A DNA stretch of 64,000 nt, taken from the NCBI RefSeq assembly GCF_009758415.1, contig NZ_WQRF01000002.1, forward strand, positions 496,001-560,000. The letters are read 5' to 3'. This stretch comes from Devosia marina (GTDB lineage Bacteria; Pseudomonadota; Alphaproteobacteria; Rhizobiales; Devosiaceae). The translations under genes and the position numbers were made by a program. Below the pieces are notes generated by a model, which worked only from the letters and a program-made list of their open reading frames with translations, did no database searches and was not told the origin of the DNA. This document shows, in pieces, positions 44,763 through 54,233 of this stretch; the first letter of the stretch is position 1; the number at the start of each line of letters is the position of its first letter.

Positions 44763-45218
44763 TTAGCCCTCTTCGGTGGCCTCGGCGGTTTTGCCGCGGA
44801 TCTGGTTGCGCAGAATGGTGCGGTCGCGGCTGGAGACGCCGATCAGTTCGGCAATGCGCCAGACCATATTGTCTTCCAGCTCGTGGTTCTGCCGGTCGGC
44901 AAACACCACGGTCCACATCATGCGGATGATCTCGATGCGATCGTCCATGTCGAGCTGGATAAGACCGCTGGTGAATTTGTAGAAGTCCACTGCCTCGGCA
45001 TCGCGCTTCTGGGCTTCGCGCACCAATCTGTCGACGGCGGCTTCATCCAGATCATAATGATCCATCAGGGCGCCGCGAATGGCTGAGCGTTCGTTCTCGT
45101 GAATGGAGCCGTCAACTGCGGCCAGATGCACCAGCAGGGCCGCGACGGCCAGCTTGGGATCGTGCAGATCGGCAGGCGCTTCGGGCTTTGCGAACAGACG
45201 GGTCAGGGCCTCGAACAT
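44763..45218 (-). CDS. TerB-like (tellurite-resistance B fold) protein
   Basis: A 151-residue helical protein. KLAVAALLVHLAAVDGSIHE followed by NERSAIRGALMDHYDLDEAA and RIEIIRMMWTVVFADRQNHE and a second DGSI-like site correspond to the TerB fold with acidic metal-binding turns. A tellurite role is not implied. ATG at 45218 starts MFEALTRLF; the frame is open to 45434 but that is the imuA control region. It is divergent from imuA. Confidence 0.83.
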   Translation of the reverse strand: MFEALTRLFAKPEAPADLHDPKLAVAALLVHLAAVDGSIHENERSAIRGALMDHYDLDEAAVDRLVREAQKRDAEAVDFYKFTSGLIQLDMDDRIEIIRMMWTVVFADRQNHELEDNMVWRIAELIGVSSRDRTILRNQIRGKTAEATEEG

Positions 45219-45417
45219 GGCGGTCAGCCTTCCTCGGGGGGTGGAATAAGGCGGGTTGCTGCGCGCCGGGAGGCGGACAGACTGAGACTTAGCCATATGA
45301 GGTGCCGGCTCAATGGGATTGTCGGGGCTCTCACGCGGTCTTGACCGGGGTGATGCAGCCTCGCCACACCCGGAAAGGCAAAAGGGACTCGACTCCGGAA
45401 AGATTCGGAGTCTAAAT

Positions 45418-45432
45418 GTTCCTGTTTTGTTC
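45418..45432. promoter_or_regulatory. LexA (SOS) box upstream of imuA
   Basis: GTTC-N7-GTTC, reading GTTCCTGTTTTGTTC, is an exact match to the alphaproteobacterial LexA operator. It lies 17 bases before the ATG at 45449 and overlaps an upstream ATG at 45416, so the later ATG is the likely start. This predicts SOS induction of the imuA-imuB-dnaE2 cassette. Confidence 0.85.
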
Positions 45433-45448
45433 ATCTAGCCATAGCACC

Positions 45449-46258
45449 ATGCAGCCTCAGAACCGCCAACAGCGCCTTGCCGCGCTGCGGGATACCATTG
45501 CCAATATCGAGCGCAAGCCGGCCCTGGCCGAGATGCGGGCGCGCGCCTTTGACGGGGCGGCGGACGGTTTTCCGTGTCTGCCGGGCGGGTTGCTGCAGGA
45601 TGTGTGCACCGATGCGGTGCGCAATGGCGGGGCAAGCCTGGGGTTTGCACTGGGGCAGGTCCGCACTCTGTTCACCCCGAAGCGGCTGGCGGTGCTCTAT
45701 CTGCAGCTTGCCGCCGATGCGCAATTCTTCGGCCTGCCCTATGGGCCGGGGCTGTCATCCTTCGGGCTGGATCCGGCCCAGCTTGTCATCGTGCGGGCCA
45801 GTGACATGCAGGATCTGCTTTGGGTTGCCGAGGAAGCGCTGGCCTGCCGGGCGGTTGCCGGCATCGTCGCTGATATCGGCGGAGCGCCCGAGCGGCTCGA
45901 TTTCACCGCCAGCAGGCGCCTTAGCCTGCGCACGGCGGAAAGCGGCACATCGCTGTTCCTGTTGCGCTATGGCGCGGACAGGCCGGCCAGTGCGGCGCAT
46001 CTGCGCTGGCATCTGGCGCCGCACCGGTCGGGGCGCAAGCCGTTCGATGACCGGGCACCCGGACCGGCCCGCTGGGGCCTCACACTCGAAAGGGGCAATA
46101 CCGGCCAAAACACACGCGAATGGATATTGGAGTGGACAGGAAATGCGTTCAAATCCCTCCCAGACCGGACTGGCAAAACCCGTCAGCCTCATCCCGGAGC
46201 GCCGGTTTCTCTGCCTCTATCTGCCCTATTGGGCGACCCAATATCTCAAACGGGTTGA
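45449..46258 (+). CDS. imuA: ImuA, SOS-mutagenesis cassette protein
   Basis: A 269-residue RecA/SulA-like fold protein of the imuA-imuB-dnaE2 translesion cassette. GASLGFALGQVRTLFTPKRL and VIVRASDMQDLLWVAEEALA are typical, and the Walker A is degenerate. The start is set at ATG 45449 because the LexA box covers the upstream ATG. The 3' end overlaps imuB by 116 bases. In Caulobacter these proteins cooperate in damage-induced mutagenesis (established). Confidence 0.9.
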   Translation: MQPQNRQQRLAALRDTIANIERKPALAEMRARAFDGAADGFPCLPGGLLQDVCTDAVRNGGASLGFALGQVRTLFTPKRLAVLYLQLAADAQFFGLPYGPGLSSFGLDPAQLVIVRASDMQDLLWVAEEALACRAVAGIVADIGGAPERLDFTASRRLSLRTAESGTSLFLLRYGADRPASAAHLRWHLAPHRSGRKPFDDRAPGPARWGLTLERGNTGQNTREWILEWTGNAFKSLPDRTGKTRQPHPGAPVSLPLSALLGDPISQTG

Positions 46259-47822
46259 TCCCGGCCTTAAGGCGCCGCTGGCGCTTTATGAAAAGATCAA
46301 GGGCGGGCTGCGGCTGGTGGCGCTGGATCAGCAGGCGCAGGTAGCGGGCCTGCGGCTCGGGCAGGCTCTTGCCGATGCCCGCGCCCTGCTGCCTGGCCTG
46401 ACCGTCCTCGAACAGGATACCGCTTTTCTGGCTTCCGCCTTTGCCGAATTTGCCGACTGGCATTCCAATGCCAGCCCGCTGGTCGGCGTGTTGCAGGACA
46501 AGGCGCCGTTTGGCGATCTGGTCCTCGACATTACCGGAGTGGCGCATCTGTTCGGTGGCGAGGCGGCCATGCTGCGCATGGTGCTGGGCCGGCTGCGGGC
46601 GCTTGGCTATAGCGTTGCGGGCGCCATTGCCCCGACCATTGGCGCGGCCTGGGCCCAAAGCCATTTCGGGTCGAGCGGAATCATTGGTCCCGAGCAGTTG
46701 AGCGATGCGCTCGACAAGCTGCCGGTTGCCGCCCTGCGGCTCGATGAAAAGCAGATCAGCCTGCTCACCCAGATGGGGCTGACGCGCATTGGCGCCCTGC
46801 GGTCCCGCCCGCGAAAACCCATGCAGGCGCGGTTCGGTGCCTCGCTGATCCTGCGGCTCGACCAGGCCTATGGGCTCATCGAAGAGCGCATGACGCCCCG
46901 CTTGCCGCCGGCCGATCATTTCGTGGAGCGCAAATTCTTCGAGCCCATCTCCACGCTCGAGGATGTATTGCTGACCATGGAGGGGCTGGCGCAGGATCTC
47001 TCGCAGTTGCTCGAAGCCGAAGGGCTCGGGGGGCAGGGCTTTCACCTGTTTCTCTATCGGGTCGACCACAAGGTGATGACCCTTTCGCTCAATGCCGCCC
47101 GGCTGACGCGTGATGCGGGGCATATTGCAAGCCTGTTCCGGCATCGTGCCCAGCGGCTGGAACAGGAAAATTACGATCCCGGTTTTGGCATCGATCTGGT
47201 GCGGCTGGGCGCCGCCTCGCTCGACCGGCTCGAGCCCGGCCAGGCCGGGGTGTTCGAAACCGACAATGGTGCAAAAGATATCGAGCAGTTGACCGACAGG
47301 CTGGCAAGCCGGCTGGGGCCGCTGAGCGTGCTCAAGACCGAACTGGTGGCCAGCCATATTCCGGAACGGGCGGCGCGGCTGGTGCCGGCCCTGGCCCAGC
47401 AGGCCCAGATAACGTCCGCCGGAGAGGGGGGGCACGACCGGCCATTGCGCCTGCTGCCGCAGCCCGAGCCCGTGGCCATCAGCGCCGAAGTGCCCGATGG
47501 GCTGCCGGCCGCGATGATCTGGCGGCGACAGCGTTATCGCCTGGTCAAGGCCGCAGGCCCCGAGCGGATCAGCGCGGAATGGTGGCGCAGCGGCGAGCGG
47601 CTCAAGCTGGTTCCGGCCGAGCGGCCCAAACCGCCCGCGCCGGGCGAAACGCCCAAGCTGCTGCCTTACACGCCCGATCTGCCGCTGTTCGATCCGATGA
47701 CGGGGATGCGGGACTATTACATTGTCGAGGACGGAGACGGACACCGGTTTTGGGTGTTCCGCCTGGGGCTCTATGGCGGCGCGGTGCACCCGGTGTGGTA
47801 TCTGCATGGGGTTTTCCCATGA
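46143..47822 (+). CDS. imuB: ImuB, Y-family polymerase-like protein
   Basis: A 559-residue Y-family fold protein without polymerase activity in characterised members; it bridges DnaE2 and the sliding clamp. RRFLCLYLPYWATQYLKR opens the domain. The acidic catalytic pair of true Y-family polymerases is not obvious, and DLPLF near the C-terminus may be a beta-clamp motif. ATG at 46143 has AGGA upstream. It overlaps imuA by 116 bases and dnaE2 by 4 bases (ATGA). Confidence 0.92.
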   Translation: MRSNPSQTGLAKPVSLIPERRFLCLYLPYWATQYLKRVDPGLKAPLALYEKIKGGLRLVALDQQAQVAGLRLGQALADARALLPGLTVLEQDTAFLASAFAEFADWHSNASPLVGVLQDKAPFGDLVLDITGVAHLFGGEAAMLRMVLGRLRALGYSVAGAIAPTIGAAWAQSHFGSSGIIGPEQLSDALDKLPVAALRLDEKQISLLTQMGLTRIGALRSRPRKPMQARFGASLILRLDQAYGLIEERMTPRLPPADHFVERKFFEPISTLEDVLLTMEGLAQDLSQLLEAEGLGGQGFHLFLYRVDHKVMTLSLNAARLTRDAGHIASLFRHRAQRLEQENYDPGFGIDLVRLGAASLDRLEPGQAGVFETDNGAKDIEQLTDRLASRLGPLSVLKTELVASHIPERAARLVPALAQQAQITSAGEGGHDRPLRLLPQPEPVAISAEVPDGLPAAMIWRRQRYRLVKAAGPERISAEWWRSGERLKLVPAERPKPPAPGETPKLLPYTPDLPLFDPMTGMRDYYIVEDGDGHRFWVFRLGLYGGAVHPVWYLHGVFP

Positions 47823-50800
47823 GCCAGATCATCCAGCTCCGGCCCGACCACGCCCCTTCGACCCTGCCCAGGGCCGCGGTTCCGGGCTATGCCGAGCTGA
47901 TCACCACCAGCAATTTTTCCTTCCTGCGCTCGGGCTCGCATCCTGAAGAACTGGTAGCGAGTGCCATGCATATGGGCATGGCGGCGCTGGGGCTGTGCGA
48001 CCGCAACAGCTTTGCCGGGGTGGTGCGCGGCTATGTGACGGCGCGGGACAATAAGCAGATCAACCCTGCTTTCCGCTATCTGGTTGGGGTGCGCCTGTGC
48101 TTTGCCGATGGCACGCCCGATATTATCGCCTATCCCACCGACCGGGCGGCTTATGGGCGGCTGTGCAGGCTTTTGACCCTGGGCAATAAGCGTGGCGAGA
48201 AGGGCGCCCCCGAGATCGGGTTTCACGACCTGTTTGCCAGCACCGGTCCGGCACATGGCCATGACAGCTATGCCGAAGGGCAGTTGTTCATCCTGACCCC
48301 CCAGGAGGGGGATTGGGGCCTGACGGAGCGCACCCTTGAACGCCTGGTGCAAGAGGCACCCGGCCGGGTCTGGGTGGCCGGTGTCGCCCGCTTCGATGGC
48401 GGCGACCGCGCCCGGCTCAACCGCGTGTATGCGCTGGCGCGGCGGCATGGCGCCCGGATGATCGCCAGCAATGAGGTAGCCTATCACGAACCGGATCGGC
48501 ACATGGTGCTCGATGTGGTCACCTGCATTCGCGAACACTTGACCTTGGAAGATGCGGGGCTGGCCCTGTCGGTCAATGCCGAACGGCATTTGAAAAGCCC
48601 GCAGGAAATGGCGCGGCTGTTTGCCGAACATCGCGACGCCCTTACCCAGACCCAGGCCTTCATCGCCCGGATCGGCTTTTCGCTCGATCAGCTCGAATAC
48701 AACTATCCTGAAGAAACCGTGGGCAATGGTGAAACCGCGCAGCAGACGTTGGAGCGATTGACCTGGGCGGGTGCGGCCAAGCGCTTTCCCGGTGGCCTCA
48801 GCGATGCACTCAAGAAGGTGCTTTGGACCGAGCTGTGCCTGATCGCCTATAAGGGCTATGCCGCCTATTTCCTGACCGTGCACGACATCGTGCAATTCGC
48901 CCGGCATGAAAAAGGCATTCTGTGCCAGGGACGTGGCTCGGCGGCCAATTCCACGGTCTGCTATTGCCTGGAAATCACCGAGGTGGATCCGCGCAAGGCC
49001 AATCTGGTGTTTGGCCGCTTCATCTCCACCGAACGCGACGAGCCGCCCGATATCGATGTCGATTTCGAGCATGAGCGGCGCGAGGAGGTGATGCAATATA
49101 TCTACCAGAAATATGGGGGGCGGCGGACGGGGCTCACCGCCAATGTCATCACCTATCGCTCCAAGAGCGCCATTCGGGAAACCGCCAAGGTGTTCGGCGT
49201 TTCCGAGGATACGATCAGCGCCTTCAACCAGCTCCATTGGGGCTGGGGGTCGGGGGTGGATCTGAAAAGCGTTGCAGGGCTTGGGCTTAATCCCGACGAT
49301 CCGGTGCTGGCGCAGATGTTCGAGGTGGTCAAGGTTTTGCGCGGCTTTCCGCGCCACCTCTCCCAGCATGTGGGCGGGTTCGTCATCACTCGGGACAGCC
49401 TCGAAACACTGGTGCCGATCGGCAAGACGGCGATGGACAGCCGCACGATCATCGAATGGAACAAGGACGATATCGACGCGCTCAAGATCCTCAAGGTCGA
49501 TATCCTGGCCCTGGGCATGCTGACCTGTCTCAGGCGTGCCTTCGAGCTGATGGACACCCATTACGGGCACAAGGTGACGCTGGCCGAACTGCAGAATGAG
49601 GAGTTCGATTTTCCGGAGCGGGCGCGGCCAGTCTATGAAATGACCCATCGCGCCGACACGATCGGGGTGTTCCAGATCGAGAGCCGGGCGCAGATGTCCA
49701 TGCTGCCGCGCTTGCGGCCGGAAGTGTTCTACGACCTGGTGATCGAGGTGGCCATTGTCCGGCCGGGGCCGATCCAGGGCAATATGGTGCATCCCTATCT
49801 CCGGCGCCGGCAGGGCATCGACAAGGTCGAATACCCCAGTCCCGAACTCGAAGCGGTGCTGCATCGCACGCTGGGCGTGCCGCTGTTCCAGGAACAGGCG
49901 ATGCAGATTGCCATTGTCGGGGCCGGCTTTTCGCCCGGCAAGGCCGATCAGTTGCGCCGGGCCATGGCGGCCTGGCAACGCACCGGCAAGCTGGCCCAGT
50001 TTGCCGATGATTTCATCGGCGGCATGATCGGCAATGGTTATACGCCCGAATTTGCCAAACAGAGCTTTGCCCAGATCCAGGGCTTTGCCGAATATGGCTT
50101 TCCCGAAAGCCATGCGGCCAGTTTTGCCCTTCTGGTCTATGCCTCGTGCTGGCTGAAATGCCATTATCCCGATGTCTTTGCCTGCGCCCTGCTCAATTCG
50201 CAGCCCATGGGGTTTTATGCGCCCAGCCAATTGGTGCGCGACGCGACCGAGCATGGCGTGGAGACCCGCCCGCCCGATATCAATTGCTCGACCTATGACA
50301 GTACGCTCGAAGAGGGTGGCTGGGATGCGGGCGCGCATCTGTGGCCGCGGCATGCACAAATGGCAGCACATATCTGGACAAAAAAGGCCCTACGGCTGGG
50401 GCTCCGGCAGGTCGAAGGGCTGGCAGAAAAGGATGCGCTGCGCATCGTGGAGCAGCGCCAGGACGGCTATAGCTCGGTGCGCGACCTCTGGCTGCGCACT
50501 GGGGTGCCGGTGGCCAGCCTTGAAAAACTGGCGCGGGCCGATGCCTTTGCGTCACTCGGGCTCAACCGGCGCGAAGCGTTGTGGGCGGTCAAGGGGCTGG
50601 TGGGCACTTATGGAGCCGAAACCCTGCCACTGTTTGCGGCCGAACCGGCGGTGGCACCGGCTCAGGAAGAGCCGGCCGGGCTGCCGCTGATGGCGCCGGG
50701 CGAAGAGGTGATCCACGACTATGCGACGCTTTCGCTTTCGCTCAAGGGTCATCCGGTGCAGTTCCTCCGGCCCATGCTGATGGCGCGCGGTACCACGCGA

Positions 50801-51253
50801 GCGGCAAACCTTGCTCATGTCGCCAATGATATCGTGGTGGAGGTGGCTGGGCTGGTGCTGGTGCGTCAGCGGCCCGGCACGGCCAGCGGGGTGATTTTCG
50901 CCACGCTCGAGGACGAAACCGGGGTGGCCAATATCGTGGTCTGGCCCAAGCTGTTCGAGGATGAGCGGCTGCGCAAGGTGCTGCTGTCGAGTCGCATGCT
51001 GGCAGTGCGCGGCAAGGTGCAGTCCGAACAGGGGGTCATTCATGTCATTGCCCAGGACATGGAGGATCTGACCCCGCATCTGCTCGATCTGTCCCATGGC
51101 AAGGATATTGGCGATGCGGTGGTGGCCCGCGCCGATGAAGGCAAATCCGGACCGCCGGGCAGCCAGAGCCGCAACCGGCAGGTGAACCGGGAAGAGGAGA
51201 TGGCGCGCCGCAGAGCCTATTCGGCCCTGCCGGGCGGGCGCAATTTCCATTAA
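47819..51253 (+). CDS. dnaE2: Error-prone DNA polymerase DnaE2
   Basis: A 1144-residue C-family polymerase for translesion synthesis. PHP domain at the N-terminus (AELITTSNFSFLRSGSHPEE), palm motifs PPDIDVDFEHERREEV and GVFQIESRAQMSMLPRL, an OB domain near 1000, and the C-terminal GGRNFH end. Active-site acidic residues in DIDVDF are present. It starts within the imuB stop (ATGA). Transcription should be set by the LexA box at 45418-45432. Confidence 0.95.
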   Translation: MSQIIQLRPDHAPSTLPRAAVPGYAELITTSNFSFLRSGSHPEELVASAMHMGMAALGLCDRNSFAGVVRGYVTARDNKQINPAFRYLVGVRLCFADGTPDIIAYPTDRAAYGRLCRLLTLGNKRGEKGAPEIGFHDLFASTGPAHGHDSYAEGQLFILTPQEGDWGLTERTLERLVQEAPGRVWVAGVARFDGGDRARLNRVYALARRHGARMIASNEVAYHEPDRHMVLDVVTCIREHLTLEDAGLALSVNAERHLKSPQEMARLFAEHRDALTQTQAFIARIGFSLDQLEYNYPEETVGNGETAQQTLERLTWAGAAKRFPGGLSDALKKVLWTELCLIAYKGYAAYFLTVHDIVQFARHEKGILCQGRGSAANSTVCYCLEITEVDPRKANLVFGRFISTERDEPPDIDVDFEHERREEVMQYIYQKYGGRRTGLTANVITYRSKSAIRETAKVFGVSEDTISAFNQLHWGWGSGVDLKSVAGLGLNPDDPVLAQMFEVVKVLRGFPRHLSQHVGGFVITRDSLETLVPIGKTAMDSRTIIEWNKDDIDALKILKVDILALGMLTCLRRAFELMDTHYGHKVTLAELQNEEFDFPERARPVYEMTHRADTIGVFQIESRAQMSMLPRLRPEVFYDLVIEVAIVRPGPIQGNMVHPYLRRRQGIDKVEYPSPELEAVLHRTLGVPLFQEQAMQIAIVGAGFSPGKADQLRRAMAAWQRTGKLAQFADDFIGGMIGNGYTPEFAKQSFAQIQGFAEYGFPESHAASFALLVYASCWLKCHYPDVFACALLNSQPMGFYAPSQLVRDATEHGVETRPPDINCSTYDSTLEEGGWDAGAHLWPRHAQMAAHIWTKKALRLGLRQVEGLAEKDALRIVEQRQDGYSSVRDLWLRTGVPVASLEKLARADAFASLGLNRREALWAVKGLVGTYGAETLPLFAAEPAVAPAQEEPAGLPLMAPGEEVIHDYATLSLSLKGHPVQFLRPMLMARGTTRAANLAHVANDIVVEVAGLVLVRQRPGTASGVIFATLEDETGVANIVVWPKLFEDERLRKVLLSSRMLAVRGKVQSEQGVIHVIAQDMEDLTPHLLDLSHGKDIGDAVVARADEGKSGPPGSQSRNRQVNREEEMARRRAYSALPGGRNFH

Positions 51254-51309
51254 GTCAGGGCCAGTTACGACCCAGAGCAATTCAGTAATTTAGTGAAGTG
51301 TGGAAACGC

Positions 51310-51600
51310 TCAGGCGAGCAGCGCGTCGATCTGGTTGGCAAGGGCAATGTCCTTTTCGCTCAAACCCCCGGCGTCATGGGTCGAGAGGTGGATCGATACC
51401 TTGTTATAGACATTGGACCAGTCGGGATGATGCCCGGCCTTTTCAGCCAGCAACGCCACCCTGGCCATGAAGGCGAAGGCCTCCGAGAAATCCTTGAACT
51501 TGAAGGCGCGGCCAATCGCGTCCTGCGCTGGTTCATAAGACCAGTCGCCCAGCGATGCCAGTGCCGCTTCCCGCGCTGCGGGGGAGAGTTTTTCGACCAT
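51310..51600 (-). CDS. phhB: 4a-hydroxytetrahydrobiopterin dehydratase (pterin-4a-carbinolamine dehydratase)
   Basis: A 96-residue dehydratase that recycles the pterin cofactor of aromatic hydroxylases. [20 protein letters not shown] holds the active-site His-His-x-x-Trp pattern, followed by [17 protein letters not shown]. No phenylalanine hydroxylase is in the window, so the partner is not shown. ATG at 51600 begins [10 protein letters not shown]. Convergent with dnaE2. Confidence 0.93.
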   Translation of the reverse strand: MVEKLSPAAREAALASLGDWSYEPAQDAIGRAFKFKDFSEAFAFMARVALLAEKAGHHPDWSNVYNKVSIHLSTHDAGGLSEKDIALANQIDALLA

Positions 51601-51798
51601 AATGGCCTCCGATCACTGATGCGTGCCTGACCAACGCATGAAGGCGCAATAAGGCTCCGGCGCTACTGGCCGGTCCAGGCGCGGCAATATTAACCTGGCA
51701 TTCAGCCTGCAGTCCAAATCGGCGCGATCAATCAACGCGCTGGCAAGGGCTTGTTAAGGCATCGTCCCCCCAAATGCTGTGGCAATAGGGAAATTTCC

Positions 51799-54093
51799 GT
51801 GCTGAGCTCAGCCAGAAAGACAATGCCGGCCCTGGACTATGTGTCCATTGTCCGCTCGGTCTATGGAGACCGGGGGGCGATGCTTGCTGGCGCCTTTGCC
51901 AGCGGGCTGACCGCCGCGCTGACCGCCTGGCGGTCGCAATCCCTGCCGCTTTACGCCGTGGCGCTGGCCATCATCCTGCTTGGGATTGTGCGCTATCTCA
52001 ACATGCGTGCCTTCTGGCGGGCCGCCATCGACAATGATGATGTGATGGCCGCACAGCACTGGGAGGACCGCGCCACGCTGGCCGGGGCGACCCTAGCCCT
52101 GGCGCATGGGTTGTGGTGCCTGTTTGCCCTGTGGCTGGTCAGCGATCCGTTTGCCGAACTGGCCAGCATTTCGCTCTCCATTGCGGTGATGGTGGGAATC
52201 TGCGCCCGCAATTTTGGTCTCGACCGGCTGGTCACCCTGCAATTGCTCGGTGTCATCGTGCCGATGGGCGCAGGCCTGCTCGGGCATGGCGATGTCTATC
52301 ATGCCATTCTGGCGGTGCTGCTGCTGGTGCTGCTGTCGAGCTTTCGCAAGCTGGCGGGGGACATCCGCGCTATTCTGCTTTCGGCCGTGCATGGCCGGGT
52401 GGAGGCCTCGCGGCTGGCCGCCGAGCTCGACATTGCCATCACCACGCTGGAACACGGGCTTTGCATGCTCGATGAAAATGGCCTGGTGACCGTTGCCAAT
52501 GAGCGGGCCAGCCGGGTGTTTGCCTTGCTGGGCATCCGACAGCTCGCCAACCAGCCGTTCGGCACGGTGCTGGCAGCACTCGGGACGAGCAACCGAGTGC
52601 CGCGTACGGCGGTTGAACAGCTTGGCAGCATGATTTCGCGCCGGGCCTCGGGCAAGGTGCTGCTCTCGCTCGATCCGGGGCGCTATTACGAGGTGACCGT
52701 CAGTTCGCGCGGCAAGCGCAGCGTGCTGCTTTTTGAGGACATTACCGAGCGTGTCGAGGCGGAGGAGCGCATCAGCTTCATGGCGCGCCATGACACGCTG
52801 ACCAATCTGCCCAATCGCAATCATTTTGGCGAGCTGGCGCTCGACGAGCTGGAAAATCGGGCTGAGACGGGGACGCCCAGCGTCCTGACGATATTCGATA
52901 TCGACGAGTTCAAGCACGTCAATGACAGCTTCGGCCATGTCGTGGGCGATAAATTGCTGCGCCAGGCCGCGTCCCGGCTGCGCTCCGCGCTGCCGGACGG
53001 CACGACGCTGGCCCGGCTGGGGGGCGATGAGTTCATCGCTCTTTCAGGCACCGACGTCGAAAACGCGCGCGCTGACGCCCAGCGCGTGATCGATGCGTTT
53101 CATGAGCCCTTTATCCTTGATGGTCATCACCTCTCGGTCCAGGTCAGCATTGGCATGGTCATCAGCCGAACCAGCCGGGAAGAGCTTGATGAATTGATGA
53201 CCAAGGCCGATCTGGCGCTGTATGCCGCCAAGGGCGAGGGTAAGGGCCGCTGCCAGCTTTTCCATCAGCAGATGGATATCGACTATCACTATCGCCAGCG
53301 GCTCAAGGCCGATCTGCGCGAAGCGTTGGCCGCGGGCGCATTGTCACTGGTGTTCCAGCCGTTGCTCGATATTTCGAGCCATCGGGTGGTGTCCTGTGAG
53401 GCACTGGCGCGCTGGACGCATCCAGAATTGGGCCCAATTCCGCCCGCGACATTCATTCCGTTGGCCGAGGAAATGGGCATCATTTCCGAGATCACGGCCT
53501 TTGTCGTTCGCAGTGCGGTGGCCGAGTGCAGCCAATGGGCCGGTGAGATCGGCGTGGCGGTCAATGTTTCGGGGCGTGACTTCCGCGGACTGGACCTGCC
53601 TGGCCTGGTTGACGAGGCCCTGGCCGAGTCCGGACTATCAGCGCCGCGGCTGGAACTGGAAGTGACCGAAACGGCGGTGATCGAGGAAACCGATCTGGCC
53701 CAGAGCGTACTGGAGAGCCTGTCCGCCCGCGGCATCTCGATCGCCCTTGATGATTTCGGTACGGGATATTCCTCGCTGAGCTATCTTAGTGCATTGCCCT
53801 TCAACAAGCTTAAGATTGATCGTTCCTTTGTCCAGGATATTGCCGAAGACGAGCGCGCACTGAGCCTTCTAGCCAATGTCGCGCGGCTGGGGCGCGATCT
53901 GGACCTGACTGTGGTTGCCGAGGGCGTGGAAACCGAAGACCAGCTCCGGGCCATGCTCGAGCATACCGGCATCCAGCAGGTGCAGGGCTATTTCTTCAGC
54001 CGCCCCTTGCCGGCCCGCGATATCGCCGAGCTGATCAGCCACCTCAATGGCCAGACCAGCCCGCTGCTCCCGGCAAAACGTAAACATGGTTAA
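51799..54093 (+). CDS. Membrane-bound PAS-GGDEF-EAL protein
   Basis: A 764-residue protein. Four to five hydrophobic helices fill the first 190 residues, then a PAS-like segment, GGDEF (408-412) and EAL (534-536). The I-site position holds PDGT, not RxxD, unlike the protein at 31710. EAL residues look complete: CEALARW, NVSGRDF, EVTETA, DDFGTGYSS, KIDRSF, AEGVE. GTG at 51799 has AGGGA about 7 bases upstream; the ATG at 51823 is the alternative. It is followed by the FeeM-like gene. Confidence 0.88.
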   Translation: MLSSARKTMPALDYVSIVRSVYGDRGAMLAGAFASGLTAALTAWRSQSLPLYAVALAIILLGIVRYLNMRAFWRAAIDNDDVMAAQHWEDRATLAGATLALAHGLWCLFALWLVSDPFAELASISLSIAVMVGICARNFGLDRLVTLQLLGVIVPMGAGLLGHGDVYHAILAVLLLVLLSSFRKLAGDIRAILLSAVHGRVEASRLAAELDIAITTLEHGLCMLDENGLVTVANERASRVFALLGIRQLANQPFGTVLAALGTSNRVPRTAVEQLGSMISRRASGKVLLSLDPGRYYEVTVSSRGKRSVLLFEDITERVEAEERISFMARHDTLTNLPNRNHFGELALDELENRAETGTPSVLTIFDIDEFKHVNDSFGHVVGDKLLRQAASRLRSALPDGTTLARLGGDEFIALSGTDVENARADAQRVIDAFHEPFILDGHHLSVQVSIGMVISRTSREELDELMTKADLALYAAKGEGKGRCQLFHQQMDIDYHYRQRLKADLREALAAGALSLVFQPLLDISSHRVVSCEALARWTHPELGPIPPATFIPLAEEMGIISEITAFVVRSAVAECSQWAGEIGVAVNVSGRDFRGLDLPGLVDEALAESGLSAPRLELEVTETAVIEETDLAQSVLESLSARGISIALDDFGTGYSSLSYLSALPFNKLKIDRSFVQDIAEDERALSLLANVARLGRDLDLTVVAEGVETEDQLRAMLEHTGIQQVQGYFFSRPLPARDIAELISHLNGQTSPLLPAKRKHG

Positions 54094-54233
54094 CCTGCTT
54101 TAAGGTTTTGATAACCATAATCTTTTGCCCGCATTGGCGCCTAAGTGCCGATCCCCTTGTGATTTTTCCGCATGCAGGAATCCCTAACAAAAGGTTAAAG
54201 TCGCGCCATCCCATCGCGTAATGGTATTGGTAT

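Noticed and set aside
45416..45448. imuA starting at ATG 45416
   Set aside because: The LexA box overlaps this ATG; the next ATG fits the family and leaves a leader.
47771..50371. 866-residue open frame on the minus strand
   Set aside because: It lies fully opposite dnaE2 and imuB and has no domain resemblance.
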